This document shows, piece after piece, positions 56,971-64,000 of a stretch of 64,000 nucleotides of DNA (its first letter is position 1; each line of letters begins with the position of its first letter). Origin of the DNA: Acidihalobacter sp. (lineage in GTDB: Bacteria > Pseudomonadota > Gammaproteobacteria > DSM-5130 > Acidihalobacteraceae). The DNA lies in assembly GCA_027013225.1 (NCBI GenBank), contig JALUXU010000015.1, forward strand, positions 23,050 to 87,049, written 5' to 3'. The translations under genes and the position numbers were made by a program. Under the pieces are notes generated by a model, which did not search any database, was not told the DNA's origin, and saw only the letters and a list, made by a program, of their open reading frames with translations.

Positions 56971-57470
56971 GATTGCTCGGAGTGGCTTGGGAGCCTGCGG
57001 TCGTCTTGCGTTCACGCTGTGGAGTGTTTTTAGAACGCTCCTCATAAGCAATCCCAGGTATTCATCGTGATGTGGTAAGAAAACGGCTCGACACCAGGCG
57101 GTATCGCGCTCCTATAGGATGAATAAAGGAAGACGCCAGTTGCGATAAGTGCTTCAAGCGCAATAAGATTGGATAGCCAGACGAAAAAAGCGCCTACACG
57201 CATATATTCGTATCTTATGCCCATCTTGCTTTATTATGAGGCGCTAAAATGATCTGAGTGAATACTTCACTTTGAGGACGGGGTGATCGTGCCGAGACGG
57301 ACGCTCTCAGGCGATTGCCGACAGCATTGATGGCCAGTCCGGAATACATTTCCTTACTTGCCGTTAAACAGCGAAACTCAATTGTTGAGCTTCACTTTAT
57401 CAAATTCTATCAGCGACCGAATAATAATGTTCGGGCTGAAGCATCAACCTCGGAAACATGAGGATATATT
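56971..57470. other. Gap between envC and the ArsR regulator gene, with inverted repeats
   Basis: 500 bp that hold the possible small frame (57042-57224, minus) and two inverted repeats just before the ArsR gene: CTCAA-ttg-TTGAG at 57377-57389 and CCGAA-taataatg-TTCGG at 57417-57434. Either repeat could be an autoregulatory operator, because ArsR repressors bind dyads near their own start. Nothing else is convincing. Confidence 0.4.
57042..57224 (-). CDS. Possible small single-span membrane protein upstream of envC
   Basis: A 60-residue frame reading MGIRYEYMRVGAFFVWLSNL, with one strong hydrophobic span (about 12-35) and a short soluble tail ending WDCL. Its TGA stop overlaps an in-frame upstream ATG of the envC frame at 57045 as ATGA, which hints at translational coupling. 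The ribosome site is weak. Only conservation would prove it real. Confidence 0.32.
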   Translation of the reverse strand: MGIRYEYMRVGAFFVWLSNLIALEALIATGVFLYSSYRSAIPPGVEPFSYHITMNTWDCL

Positions 57471-57788
57471 ATGGCCATCGCAAGCCAGGAGTTAATGAGC
57501 CAGGATCGGGACATCGATCGCGCTTCGCGTTCATTGAAAGCCATGTCCCACCCTTTACGCTTGAAGATCTTGTGTGTGCTCGGCGACCGTGAGGTCAGTG
57601 TTCAGGATATCGTCGACAGCGTGGGCACCTCACAGAGCAACATATCGCAGCATTTGGCTATCTTGCGGGACAAGGGAATTCTATCCGCGCGCAAGGAGGC
57701 CAACAAAGTTTTCTACCGGGTCAGCGACCCGCGTACTTTGCGCCTGATCGGGATGATGCAGGAAGTGTTTTGCAATAGCGGTCTGTAA
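57471..57788 (+). CDS. ArsR family repressor with SqrR/BigR-like cysteine pair
   Basis: A 105-residue winged helix-turn-helix protein. It has SLKAMSHPLRLKILCVLGDREVSVQDIVDSVGTSQSNISQHLAILRDKGILSARKEANKVFYRV, the ArsR/SmtB fold with recognition helix SQSNISQHLAIL. The canonical metal-box residues are absent. Two cysteines, C35 and C101, are 66 residues apart. This is the spacing of the redox pair in the persulfide sensors BigR (C42/C108) and SqrR (C41/C107) as I know them. A sulfide or persulfide role is inference but fits the rhodanese and glutaredoxin genes that follow. Confidence 0.85.
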   Translation: MAIASQELMSQDRDIDRASRSLKAMSHPLRLKILCVLGDREVSVQDIVDSVGTSQSNISQHLAILRDKGILSARKEANKVFYRVSDPRTLRLIGMMQEVFCNSGL

Positions 57789-58060
57789 ATAATTACGCTA
57801 TATTTTATCTTTAACGCGCATTCCTTGGCGCGGCTCCACGATGTTTTCCAAGTAGTGGCAGTCCTGGCGCTATTGTTTCAGTTACAACTGACAATGAATA
57901 ATCGCGATTCGTGTTTCGAGCCGAAAGATTCTCACCTTCAATCGCTTGGGTCAGTATCTGGGGATTCGCTGATTAATTTATCGCAACGAAGTAGAATCAG
58001 GCTCGCGGAAATCTAGTAGTGAGCCTTTAATCATAACTTCATGGAAGCCTTGTTCTAATC

Positions 58061-58486
58061 ATGCAGGAATACCTTCATTTCGCCAGTAACCACATACTCT
58101 TGTTTGCTGCCTTGGCAGCGATTCTCGCCACTATTGCCTGGGTCGAATTCCAGCGCATCGGTAGTGGCGTCAAACATCTTGACGCCAACGAAGCCGTCAG
58201 GTTGATGAATCAGGACGATACCCTCGTGCTTGATGTGCGCGAAGATGCCGAATTGCGCGAAGGCAGAATCGGTAAAGCCAAGCACATTCCCCTTAGGGAT
58301 CTTGACAAGCGATTGAAAGAACTGGAAAAGCACCGTAACAAAAACATCATCGTCTACTGCCGGAGCGGCGCACGTTCCGCTCGCGCCTGTGCCGTGTTGC
58401 GCAAGGCTGGTTTCGAACAGGTTACCAACCTACGCGGCGGGCTGATCGCCTGGCGCGAAGCCAAACTGCCGGTGCGCAAGCGTTGA
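58061..58486 (+). CDS. Membrane-anchored rhodanese domain protein
   Basis: A 141-residue protein. An N-terminal membrane helix (NHILLFAALAAILATIAWVEF, about 9-29) precedes a rhodanese domain with LVLDVREDAELREGRIGKAKHIPL, the catalytic cysteine in VYCRSGARSARACAVL, and GFEQVTNLRGGLIAWREA. It could transfer sulfane sulfur or handle persulfides. It lies 272 bp after the ArsR gene, and its TGA overlaps the grxC TTG start as TTGA. The rhodanese-grxC-secB-gpsA order is well known in pseudomonads. Confidence 0.93.
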   Translation: MQEYLHFASNHILLFAALAAILATIAWVEFQRIGSGVKHLDANEAVRLMNQDDTLVLDVREDAELREGRIGKAKHIPLRDLDKRLKELEKHRNKNIIVYCRSGARSARACAVLRKAGFEQVTNLRGGLIAWREAKLPVRKR

Positions 58487-58761
58487 GCGACGATAGGCCA
58501 AAAGTGACTGTATACGGGTCCGCGTGGTGTCCGTATTGCGTTCGCGCCCGCCGCTTGCTGGAAGAGAAAGGCATTACATTCGAAGATTTGCGTATCGAAG
58601 GGCGTATGGATCTTCGCTCGGAGATGGAGGCGCGCAGTGGGCGCACCAGTGTCCCGCAAATCTTCGTAGGCGACATCCATATTGGCGGGTATGATGACAT
58701 GGCCGCTCTGGATCGTGCTGGAAAGCTCGACGATCTGCTTGCCGACAAGAATAATGGATGA
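58483..58761 (+). CDS. grxC: Glutaredoxin 3
   Basis: A dithiol glutaredoxin with the CPYC active site in VTVYGSAWCPYCVRARRLLEEKGI, then VPQIFVGDIHIGGYDDMAAL, the TVP-type cis-proline and glutathione-site region. From TTG 58483 (TTGA overlap with the rhodanese stop) it has 92 residues. A later start at GTG 58504 (MTVYGSAWCPYC) is equally possible and gives the usual length of about 85. It supplies reducing power in the cytosol. Confidence 0.93.
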   Translation: MSDDRPKVTVYGSAWCPYCVRARRLLEEKGITFEDLRIEGRMDLRSEMEARSGRTSVPQIFVGDIHIGGYDDMAALDRAGKLDDLLADKNNG

Positions 58762-58834
58762 ACGGTCATCTTTTCGGGCTGGAAAATCAACTTGTACCAA
58801 TTATCATTGAAATCTACATCCAAGGATTTGACTT

Positions 58835-59305
58835 ATGAGCGAAAACGCTGCACCAGAGACAGAACAACAATTCGGTTTACAGAAAATCTATATTAAGGAT
58901 ATGTCCTTCGAATCGCCTAATGCGCCTCAAGTGTTCACTCAGGAATGGGCGCCTGAGGTCGAAGTCCAGCTTCAGGTGAGGCAGCAGCAATTAGATGAAC
59001 TGAACTGGGAAGTCGAATTGCAGCTGACCGTCACTGCCAAAGCCGAACAACAGATCATTTATCTGGTCGAGCTTAAGCAGGCGGGCATTTTCACGATGCA
59101 GAACATTCCCGAAGAACACCAGGGACATCTTCTCGGCAGTTATTGCCCCAATATTCTCTTCCCCTTCGCCCGCGAGGCCGTATCCGACTTGGTAGGCAAG
59201 GGCGGTTTCCCCCAATTATTGCTGGCACCCGTAAATTTCGATGCGCTGTACATGCAGCAACTTGAACAACAAGGCGGGCAGGAGCTTCCGGGCAGCATCA
59301 ATTAG
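58835..59305 (+). CDS. secB: Protein-export chaperone SecB
   Basis: SecB holds preproteins unfolded and delivers them to SecA. The 156-residue acidic protein has FGLQKIYIKDMSFESPNAPQVF, the family N-terminal pattern, then LVELKQAGIFTMQNIPEEHQGHLLGSYCPNILFPFAREAVSDLVGKGGFPQLLLAPVNFDALY. Full length. It follows grxC and precedes gpsA, the conserved order. Confidence 0.97.
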   Translation: MSENAAPETEQQFGLQKIYIKDMSFESPNAPQVFTQEWAPEVEVQLQVRQQQLDELNWEVELQLTVTAKAEQQIIYLVELKQAGIFTMQNIPEEHQGHLLGSYCPNILFPFAREAVSDLVGKGGFPQLLLAPVNFDALYMQQLEQQGGQELPGSIN

Positions 59306-59382
59306 TCTCGCCAATGTGATCGCATGCGGCGGCGTCCAGTGACTGCCTGTCCGCTGCCTTTCATTTTGCCTCATTTCCTGCC

Positions 59383-60414
59383 GTGAGCTTTTTTGAATCG
59401 TCTTCTCGTCCTTTGGCCGTTCTCGGTGCCGGTTCCTGGGGGACTGCCGTGGCCATCGCGCTGGCTCGCAATGGGCATGAAAGCTTTCTTTGGGGGCGCG
59501 ATCCCCAGCTGATCGATCGCATTCGCCAAACGCGGCGAAACGAGACCTATCTGGGAGACATCGAGATACCGGTTGCGGTGGAAGCCTGCGCTGATTTGGA
59601 CAAGGTGCTCCAAAGCGCCCGCGATATCTTCATCGCCATTCCCAGCGCTGCTTTCCCGAGCTTTATCAACTCCTTGCAAGATCGGCTGAAACCGGGCTCC
59701 AGACTCATTTCTTTGACCAAGGGTCTGGAGATGGAAACAGCCGATACCTTGGACCGCGTCATTGCCAGAATGTTGGGCGAGAGTACGCCCCAGGCCGTTG
59801 TATCCGGCCCGACCTTTGCCCGCGAAGTCGCCCGTGGCCTGCCCACAGCCGTCACCGTAGCGGCGCGACCGCAAAGTCTCGCGCAAGTTGTCGCAGGCTG
59901 GTTACACGGGCCCGGTCTGCGCGCCTATACCAGCGACGACATGATTGGCGTCGAACTCGGAGGGGCGCTCAAGAACGTGCTCGCTATCGCGGTAGGCATT
60001 GCCGATGGCCTCGGCATGGGCGCAAATGCGCGCGCAGCCTTGATCACCCGAGGCTTGGCCGAATTGTCACGACTTTACCGCGCCGCTGGGGCACGCAGCG
60101 AAACCCTCATGGGACTGTCAGGCGTGGGCGATTTAGTATTGACCTGCACGGACGATCAATCGCGTAACCGTCGTCTGGGGATGGCAATAGGTAAACGGCA
60201 ATCGCTGGATGAAGCCCTGCATGCCATCGGCCAAGCCGTGGAAGGGGCGACCACAGCCAGGATCGTACCGGTGCTTATCCGCCGCTATGGCATCGAATTG
60301 CCGATTTGCGAGCAGGTTCACTATGTGCTCTATGAAGGTGTGTCTGCTTCCGAAGCCGTCGAGCGACTGCTGGCGCGCGAACCCAAGGATGAACCGGGCA
60401 CTTTCTGCCGGTGA
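59383..60414 (+). CDS. gpsA: NAD(P)H-dependent glycerol-3-phosphate dehydrogenase
   Basis: GpsA makes sn-glycerol-3-phosphate for phospholipids. The 343-residue protein has the Rossmann loop VLGAGSWGTAVAIALARNGH, the SLTKGLE motif, VSGPTFAREVARGLPTAVTVA, and the substrate-site region LGGALKNVLAIAVGIADGLGMGANARAALITRGLAE. It starts at GTG 59383. It closes the rhodanese-grxC-secB-gpsA operon and converges on algR with 24 bp between. Confidence 0.97.
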   Translation: MSFFESSSRPLAVLGAGSWGTAVAIALARNGHESFLWGRDPQLIDRIRQTRRNETYLGDIEIPVAVEACADLDKVLQSARDIFIAIPSAAFPSFINSLQDRLKPGSRLISLTKGLEMETADTLDRVIARMLGESTPQAVVSGPTFAREVARGLPTAVTVAARPQSLAQVVAGWLHGPGLRAYTSDDMIGVELGGALKNVLAIAVGIADGLGMGANARAALITRGLAELSRLYRAAGARSETLMGLSGVGDLVLTCTDDQSRNRRLGMAIGKRQSLDEALHAIGQAVEGATTARIVPVLIRRYGIELPICEQVHYVLYEGVSASEAVERLLAREPKDEPGTFCR

Positions 60415-60438
60415 TAGGGATGAGATGACGACAGGGGC

Positions 60439-61161
60439 TCAGCGATTCCCTAAAATCAACGCCCTTATTTCGCTGCTGTGCCGCCGGCTTACTTCCAGGC
60501 AGTCATCGATATTCCTAAAAGTCGTGCAAAGGCGTCCATTGCGATCTCTTTCCAAACCAGAAAGATATGCGGGGTTCACCAGCGCATTGCGATGAATGCG
60601 AGCGAATTGCCGGGGATGTTTTTCTTCCAGCGCCTTGAGTGAATCCTCGATCAGCGCTTCTCCATGCAGATGCCGCACCGTGATGTATTTCTTATCAGCG
60701 CGCAAGTAGATCACTTCCTCGAGTGGAATCAGCTCGATTTTGTTTCGCCCACGCGCGCAAATATGTGCTCCGGCCTTCTGCGTCTTGTCCGACGTGCCGT
60801 GATCTGCTCTCTCGCGCGCTCTCTCGAGTGCTTCTTCGAGTCGTGCTCGACCGACCGGTTTGAGCAGGTAATCCATGGCCCTGGTTTCGAAAGCCGCCAG
60901 GGCATGCTGATCGAAAGCGGTGGTGAATATAACCGTTGGCGCTGGCTGCAATTTCGCTACCTGCTGCGCCGCCTCGAGCCCGTCCATGCCGGGCATGCGT
61001 ATATCCATCAAAAGTACATCTGGTTGACATTCGCCGATCAAGTTCAACGCGGCTTGGCCGCTGTCCGCCTCGCCACACACCGTGTCCCTTCCAATCGCGG
61101 CGATGAGGGATTTCAAACGCTCTCGCGCCAAAGGTTCGTCATCCACGATCAAAATCCGCAT
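60439..61161 (-). CDS. algR: LytTR response regulator AlgR
   Basis: A 240-residue response regulator. The receiver has MRILIVDDEPLARERLKSLI, the phospho-acceptor LLMDIRMPGMDGLE (D53), and AMDYLLKPV. The C-terminal LytTR DNA-binding domain has VIYLRADKKYITVRHLHGEALIEDSLKALEEKHPRQFARIHRNALVNPAYLSGLERDRNG. The pair with AlgZ, next to argH, matches the pseudomonad algR-algZ locus, where AlgR controls alginate and type IV pilus genes. A link to the Pil-Chp cluster in this window is inference. It overlaps algZ by 23 bp. Confidence 0.93.
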   Translation of the reverse strand: MRILIVDDEPLARERLKSLIAAIGRDTVCGEADSGQAALNLIGECQPDVLLMDIRMPGMDGLEAAQQVAKLQPAPTVIFTTAFDQHALAAFETRAMDYLLKPVGRARLEEALERARERADHGTSDKTQKAGAHICARGRNKIELIPLEEVIYLRADKKYITVRHLHGEALIEDSLKALEEKHPRQFARIHRNALVNPAYLSGLERDRNGRLCTTFRNIDDCLEVSRRHSSEIRALILGNR

Positions 61162-62218
61162 GTTCCTCCTCCATTTCGCCCACGGGAAGCCGCAAGGTGA
61201 CCGTAAATCGTTCTGCTTCTTCCTGAATGATCATTTGTGCTTGCCGGTATCCTAGCCTGAGACGTTCGCGAATGTTCGCGAGCGCCATTCCTTGGCCGCC
61301 ATGATGCGACCCCGGCATGATCGCAGGGCGGGGATTGGCAACCTCGAGTCTGAATTCGCGTCCTTCGCGGGCAATCGTGATCGTCAACTCGCCTCCTTCC
61401 GGAATCACCTGAATGCCATGATAGACGGCGTTTTCCACCAGCGGTTGCAGACATAGGGCCGGCACGAGACGATCCTCGTCGGCTGGATCGATGGAGAGTC
61501 GCCAGCTCACACGCAAACGTTTTCCCAGGCGTAAGCTTTCCAGAGCAAGATAGCGGCGGCAGAGTTCAATTTCGTCACCCAGACGCGCCCATTCACCTTC
61601 GCGCAGAACGGAGCGAAACAGGCCGGAAAGATCCTCGACAGCTTGCTCGGCGGCTCGTGGCCGACTTTGAATCAAGGCGGCGATGGTATTCATGCTGTTG
61701 AATAGGAAGTGGGGACGGATGCGCGCCTGTAAAGCATGCAGGCGGGCAGTCATGCGCGCCTCCATGCTCCGCTTCCAGTCATGCTGTAAATACAGATAGC
61801 GTAGTCCGATGGCCGAGATAATGGAGCTTATGATGGCATTTTTGAGCACGAAATCCATCTCGTACCGCCAGTTGGCGGCGTCTGGATGAATGAACACATC
61901 CATGAAGGCGGCGGCCAGAAACGAAAAGGCGAGGGTCACAAACAGAATCACAGCATAGGCTGTCACCGCCCCTGCAAACGGTGACGCCTGCCGCAGATAT
62001 TTTTTCATTCGGCACAAAGCGGCAACCGATCCCAACGCGATCCATTGCGCGAACAGGGATGTCATGGCGAGCGTCGGCCAGAACGGCGCCAGAGGCCAGG
62101 TAGCGAGTGTAAGCACCAGTGCCAGTAATTCGGCGATCACCACGATCAAAAGCAGCGTTCCGTCGGCACAGAAATCGGGCAGGAAGGTATCGCCGGAATC
62201 AGAATGCAGGGTCGCCAT
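61139..62218 (-). CDS. algZ: LytS-family sensor histidine kinase AlgZ
   Basis: A 359-residue membrane sensor kinase. Four N-terminal membrane helices (about 20-150) precede the LytS-type phospho-histidine region RIRPHFLFNSMNTIAALIQSRP, then the N-box PLVENAVYHGIQVIPEGG and a G-box GGQGMALANIRERLRLGY. An intact G-box differs from the P. aeruginosa AlgZ, which I recall as lacking one. It is divergent from argH with a 108-bp gap, the pseudomonad arrangement. Confidence 0.92.
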   Translation of the reverse strand: MATLHSDSGDTFLPDFCADGTLLLIVVIAELLALVLTLATWPLAPFWPTLAMTSLFAQWIALGSVAALCRMKKYLRQASPFAGAVTAYAVILFVTLAFSFLAAAFMDVFIHPDAANWRYEMDFVLKNAIISSIISAIGLRYLYLQHDWKRSMEARMTARLHALQARIRPHFLFNSMNTIAALIQSRPRAAEQAVEDLSGLFRSVLREGEWARLGDEIELCRRYLALESLRLGKRLRVSWRLSIDPADEDRLVPALCLQPLVENAVYHGIQVIPEGGELTITIAREGREFRLEVANPRPAIMPGSHHGGQGMALANIRERLRLGYRQAQMIIQEEAERFTVTLRLPVGEMEEEHADFDRG

Positions 62219-62326
62219 GGTGAAAGACTCTCATCAAGAAGCGTAACGCACGCAAGCTGAGTATACTTTCCTGATCAATTCATCGCTTTGGCTTTTGCGC
62301 ATTTTCATCACCACCATGAGGTCACC

Positions 62327-63742
62327 ATGACAGAATCCAATTCCGCCAAACTCTGGGGCGGGCGTTTCGGCGAGAGCACGGACGCCTTTGTCGAAGCTTT
62401 CACCGCATCGGTCGATTTTGATCGCCGTCTTTATCGTCAAGACATCGAGGGGTCGAAGGCGCACGCGCAAATGCTTGCCCATGTGGGTGTCTTGAGCGAA
62501 GCCGAGAGCCAAGCGATCTGCCAAGGCCTCGACGCCATCCAGGCCGAGATCGAAGCCGGGACGTTCCGCTGGGACGTTTCTCTTGAAGATGTCCACATGA
62601 ACATCGAGGCGCGCCTGACCGGGCGCATAGGCGATGTCGGCAAAAAACTCCATACGGGGCGGTCGCGCAACGATCAGGTGGCCACGGATATCCGCCTCTG
62701 GTTGCGCGAGCAGATCGATGATCTACTCAGCGAATTGCGGCGAGCACGGCGGTCTCTTCTCGATTTGGCTGAGCGCGAGGCAGATACCATCATGCCTGGC
62801 TTCACTCATCTGCAAGTGGCCATGCCGGTGACCTTCGGTCATCACATGCTGGCATGGCACGAGATGCTGCGCCGGGACAGCGCGCGCCTACGGGATGCCC
62901 GCCGGCGGGTGAATGTGCTTCCTTTGGGGGCGGCGGCGCTGGCTGGCACGAGTTACCCCATCGATCGAGCGTATACTGCCGGTCTGTTGGGTTTCGAAGC
63001 TGTCGCCGCCAATTCCCTGGATGCCGTTTCAGACCGCGATTTCGCCATCGAATTCACCGCCGCTGCCGCCCTCATCATGACCCATCTATCGCGAGCGGCC
63101 GAAGAAATGGTGTTTTGGTCGTCAGCCCAGTTCGATTTCATCGAGCTCCCCGACCGCTTCTGTACCGGCTCTTCCATCATGCCGCAGAAGAAAAATCCCG
63201 ACGTTCCGGAGCTACTGCGAGGCAAGGCCGGTCGGGTCAATGGCGACTTGTTCGCTTTGCTCACCCTGATGAAAGCCCAGCCCCTGGCTTACAACAAGGA
63301 CAATCAGGAAGACAAGGAGCCCCTATTCGATGCCGTGGATACGGTGAGTGCCAGCTTGCGGGCGTTCGCGGATATGCTGCCGGCCATTCGCGTCAAGCGC
63401 GAGCGCATGCGTGAGGCAGCCCGCCAAGGCTACGCCACAGCCACAGACCTCGCCGACTATCTGGTCCGCAAGGGCATTCCCTTCAGGGATGCGCACGAAA
63501 TTGTGGGCAAAGCGGTGCGTCAGGCGATCGCGCTCGGACGCGATCTGGCTGAACTGGATCTTGAAACCTTGCGCCGGTTCAGCCCGGAAATCGATGCCGA
63601 TGTCTACGATATGCTCACGCTCGAAGGCTCCGTTGCCGCGCGACGGCATTACGGGGGCACGGCGCCTCAAGCCGTGCGCGAACGGATCCGTGAGGCGCGC
63701 GAAGAACTTAAAGCTGAAGGGCAGGGCTTAACGGGCCGTTGA
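62327..63742 (+). CDS. argH: Argininosuccinate lyase
   Basis: ArgH splits argininosuccinate into arginine and fumarate. From ATG 62327 ([25 protein letters not shown]) it has 471 residues with [40 protein letters not shown], and the superfamily signature [28 protein letters not shown] lies upstream. It is divergent from algZ. The last bases and the stop codon form the left arm of a 15-bp inverted repeat (63728-63767). Confidence 0.98.
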   Translation: MTESNSAKLWGGRFGESTDAFVEAFTASVDFDRRLYRQDIEGSKAHAQMLAHVGVLSEAESQAICQGLDAIQAEIEAGTFRWDVSLEDVHMNIEARLTGRIGDVGKKLHTGRSRNDQVATDIRLWLREQIDDLLSELRRARRSLLDLAEREADTIMPGFTHLQVAMPVTFGHHMLAWHEMLRRDSARLRDARRRVNVLPLGAAALAGTSYPIDRAYTAGLLGFEAVAANSLDAVSDRDFAIEFTAAAALIMTHLSRAAEEMVFWSSAQFDFIELPDRFCTGSSIMPQKKNPDVPELLRGKAGRVNGDLFALLTLMKAQPLAYNKDNQEDKEPLFDAVDTVSASLRAFADMLPAIRVKRERMREAARQGYATATDLADYLVRKGIPFRDAHEIVGKAVRQAIALGRDLAELDLETLRRFSPEIDADVYDMLTLEGSVAARRHYGGTAPQAVRERIREAREELKAEGQGLTGR

Positions 63743-63767
63743 AAAAACCTTCTCAACGCCCCGTTAA
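63728..63767. repeat. Inverted repeat spanning the argH stop codon
   Basis: TTAACGGGCCGTTGA (63728-63742) and TCAACGCCCCGTTAA (63753-63767) pair at 14 of 15 positions around a 10-nt loop. The left arm contains the argH stop. It could act as a transcription terminator for argH, though there is no T-run after it on the plus strand. Confidence 0.6.
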
Positions 63768-63873
63768 AGCAGGTCACGGAAGGCTTGCATGCAGATCAAC
63801 GATAACCATTTGCCCCGGGAGAATGGGGAATGCCTGGCGGGATTCTTGGAAGGTCGCATCCCGGATAATTATC

Positions 63874-64000
63874 GGCTCCTCGACGTTTCGAGTGGAATTT
63901 CCCGGGAAATCTATGCCAGTGTATCCAGAGAATCCGCGATGAGGAACCGGAATGGACGGCAACCAGATACTGCTCCTGGGGCTTGGCATAGAGGCCCCCT
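63874..64000 (+). mobile_element. Possible left end of an ISL3-family insertion sequence (runs off window)
   Basis: The short frame at 63952-64000 looks like the N-terminus of an ISL3-type transposase. About 78 bp upstream, GGCTCCTCGACGTTTCG at 63874-63890 resembles the GGCTC-type ends that ISL3 elements commonly have. The right end is outside the window, so the boundary is only a proposal. Confidence 0.3.
63952..64000 (+). CDS. Probable ISL3-family transposase, N-terminal fragment at window edge
   Basis: ATG 63952, with GAGGAA upstream, opens a frame reading MDGNQILLLGLGIEAP to the last base. ISL3-family transposases commonly begin with a short L-x-L-G-L-x-x-P-W segment like this, followed by a CxxC zinc-ribbon. 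Only 16 residues are visible, so the assignment is from resemblance and must be checked in the next window. Confidence 0.4.
   Translation, partial: MDGNQILLLGLGIEAP

Noticed and set aside
57825..58016. A 63-codon frame between the ArsR gene and the rhodanese gene
   Set aside because: There is no good ribosome site, the second half is low in protein-like pattern, and nothing is recognisable.
1..64000. CRISPR arrays, prophage or toxin-antitoxin modules
   Set aside because: I saw no regularly spaced direct repeats and no phage structural or toxin-antitoxin genes in the window.

Overview
The window is a chromosomal stretch of a gammaproteobacterium, starting at the dnaA/rpmH replication-origin neighbourhood. 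The evidence is gene order: dnaA | rpmH-rnpA-yidD-yidC-mnmE-mnmG-rsmG-parA-parB, then hemA-prfA-prmC, lolB-ispE-tRNA(Gln)-prs-rplY-pth-ychF, pilGHIJ-chpA, and argH next to algZ-algR. These blocks are typical of Pseudomonas-like and deeper-branching gammaproteobacteria. I cannot name the genus. No plasmid or prophage genes are seen. The only transposase trace is at the extreme right edge.

Layout. 1-9215: replication, ribosome/RNase P, membrane insertion, tRNA modification and chromosome segregation, with dnaA leaving to the left. 9298-12495 (minus): hemA-prfA-prmC. 12686-19670: a TPR lipoprotein, lolB, ispE, tRNA-Gln(UUG), prs, rplY, pth and ychF. 19713-22015: pyrC, a DUF2249-hemerythrin protein and a convergent truncated haemoglobin. 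22070-22254: a small MITE-like insertion with terminal inverted repeats and a 10-bp target duplication. 22295-26961: a lipid A/LPS-type cluster (acyltransferase, GT9, GT4, a class-I glutamine amidotransferase, polysaccharide deacetylase). 27169-34976: rep, murI, a DUF465 protein, a GT39-like membrane glycosyltransferase, a SirB1-family protein, and the muropeptide-recycling pair amgK-murU. 35125-37059: an OmpA-like protein and a cystathionine beta-lyase-like enzyme. 37042-47218 (minus): the type IV pilus chemosensory system pilG-H-I-J-chpA-chpC, with no methyltransferase or methylesterase gene. 47395-50741: a broken SulP anion transporter and an Nramp-like metal transporter with unusual motifs. 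51052-57224: DUF445, DUF302, tag, a sulfotransferase-like protein with a UPF0104 flippase-like protein, and envC. 57471-60414: an ArsR repressor with a sulfide-sensor-like cysteine pair, rhodanese, glutaredoxin, secB and gpsA. 60439-64000: algR-algZ, argH, and a probable ISL3-family transposase start.

How the genes fit together. Most of the window is housekeeping: start of replication, translation, cell-envelope building and peptidoglycan recycling (murI, amgK, murU, envC). The accessory signals are sulfur and redox handling (BigR/SqrR-like repressor with rhodanese and Grx), O2/NO handling (hemerythrin and trHb), surface-glycan genes, and the Pil-Chp system. Genes are tightly packed with many ATGA, TGATG and TTGA stop/start overlaps. 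The TTGA cases imply several TTG start codons.

The points most worth a second look are the MITE-like element, the doubly broken SulP gene, the cysteine-pair ArsR regulator beside rhodanese and glutaredoxin, and the divergent Nramp. I did not find a clearly new multigene system.
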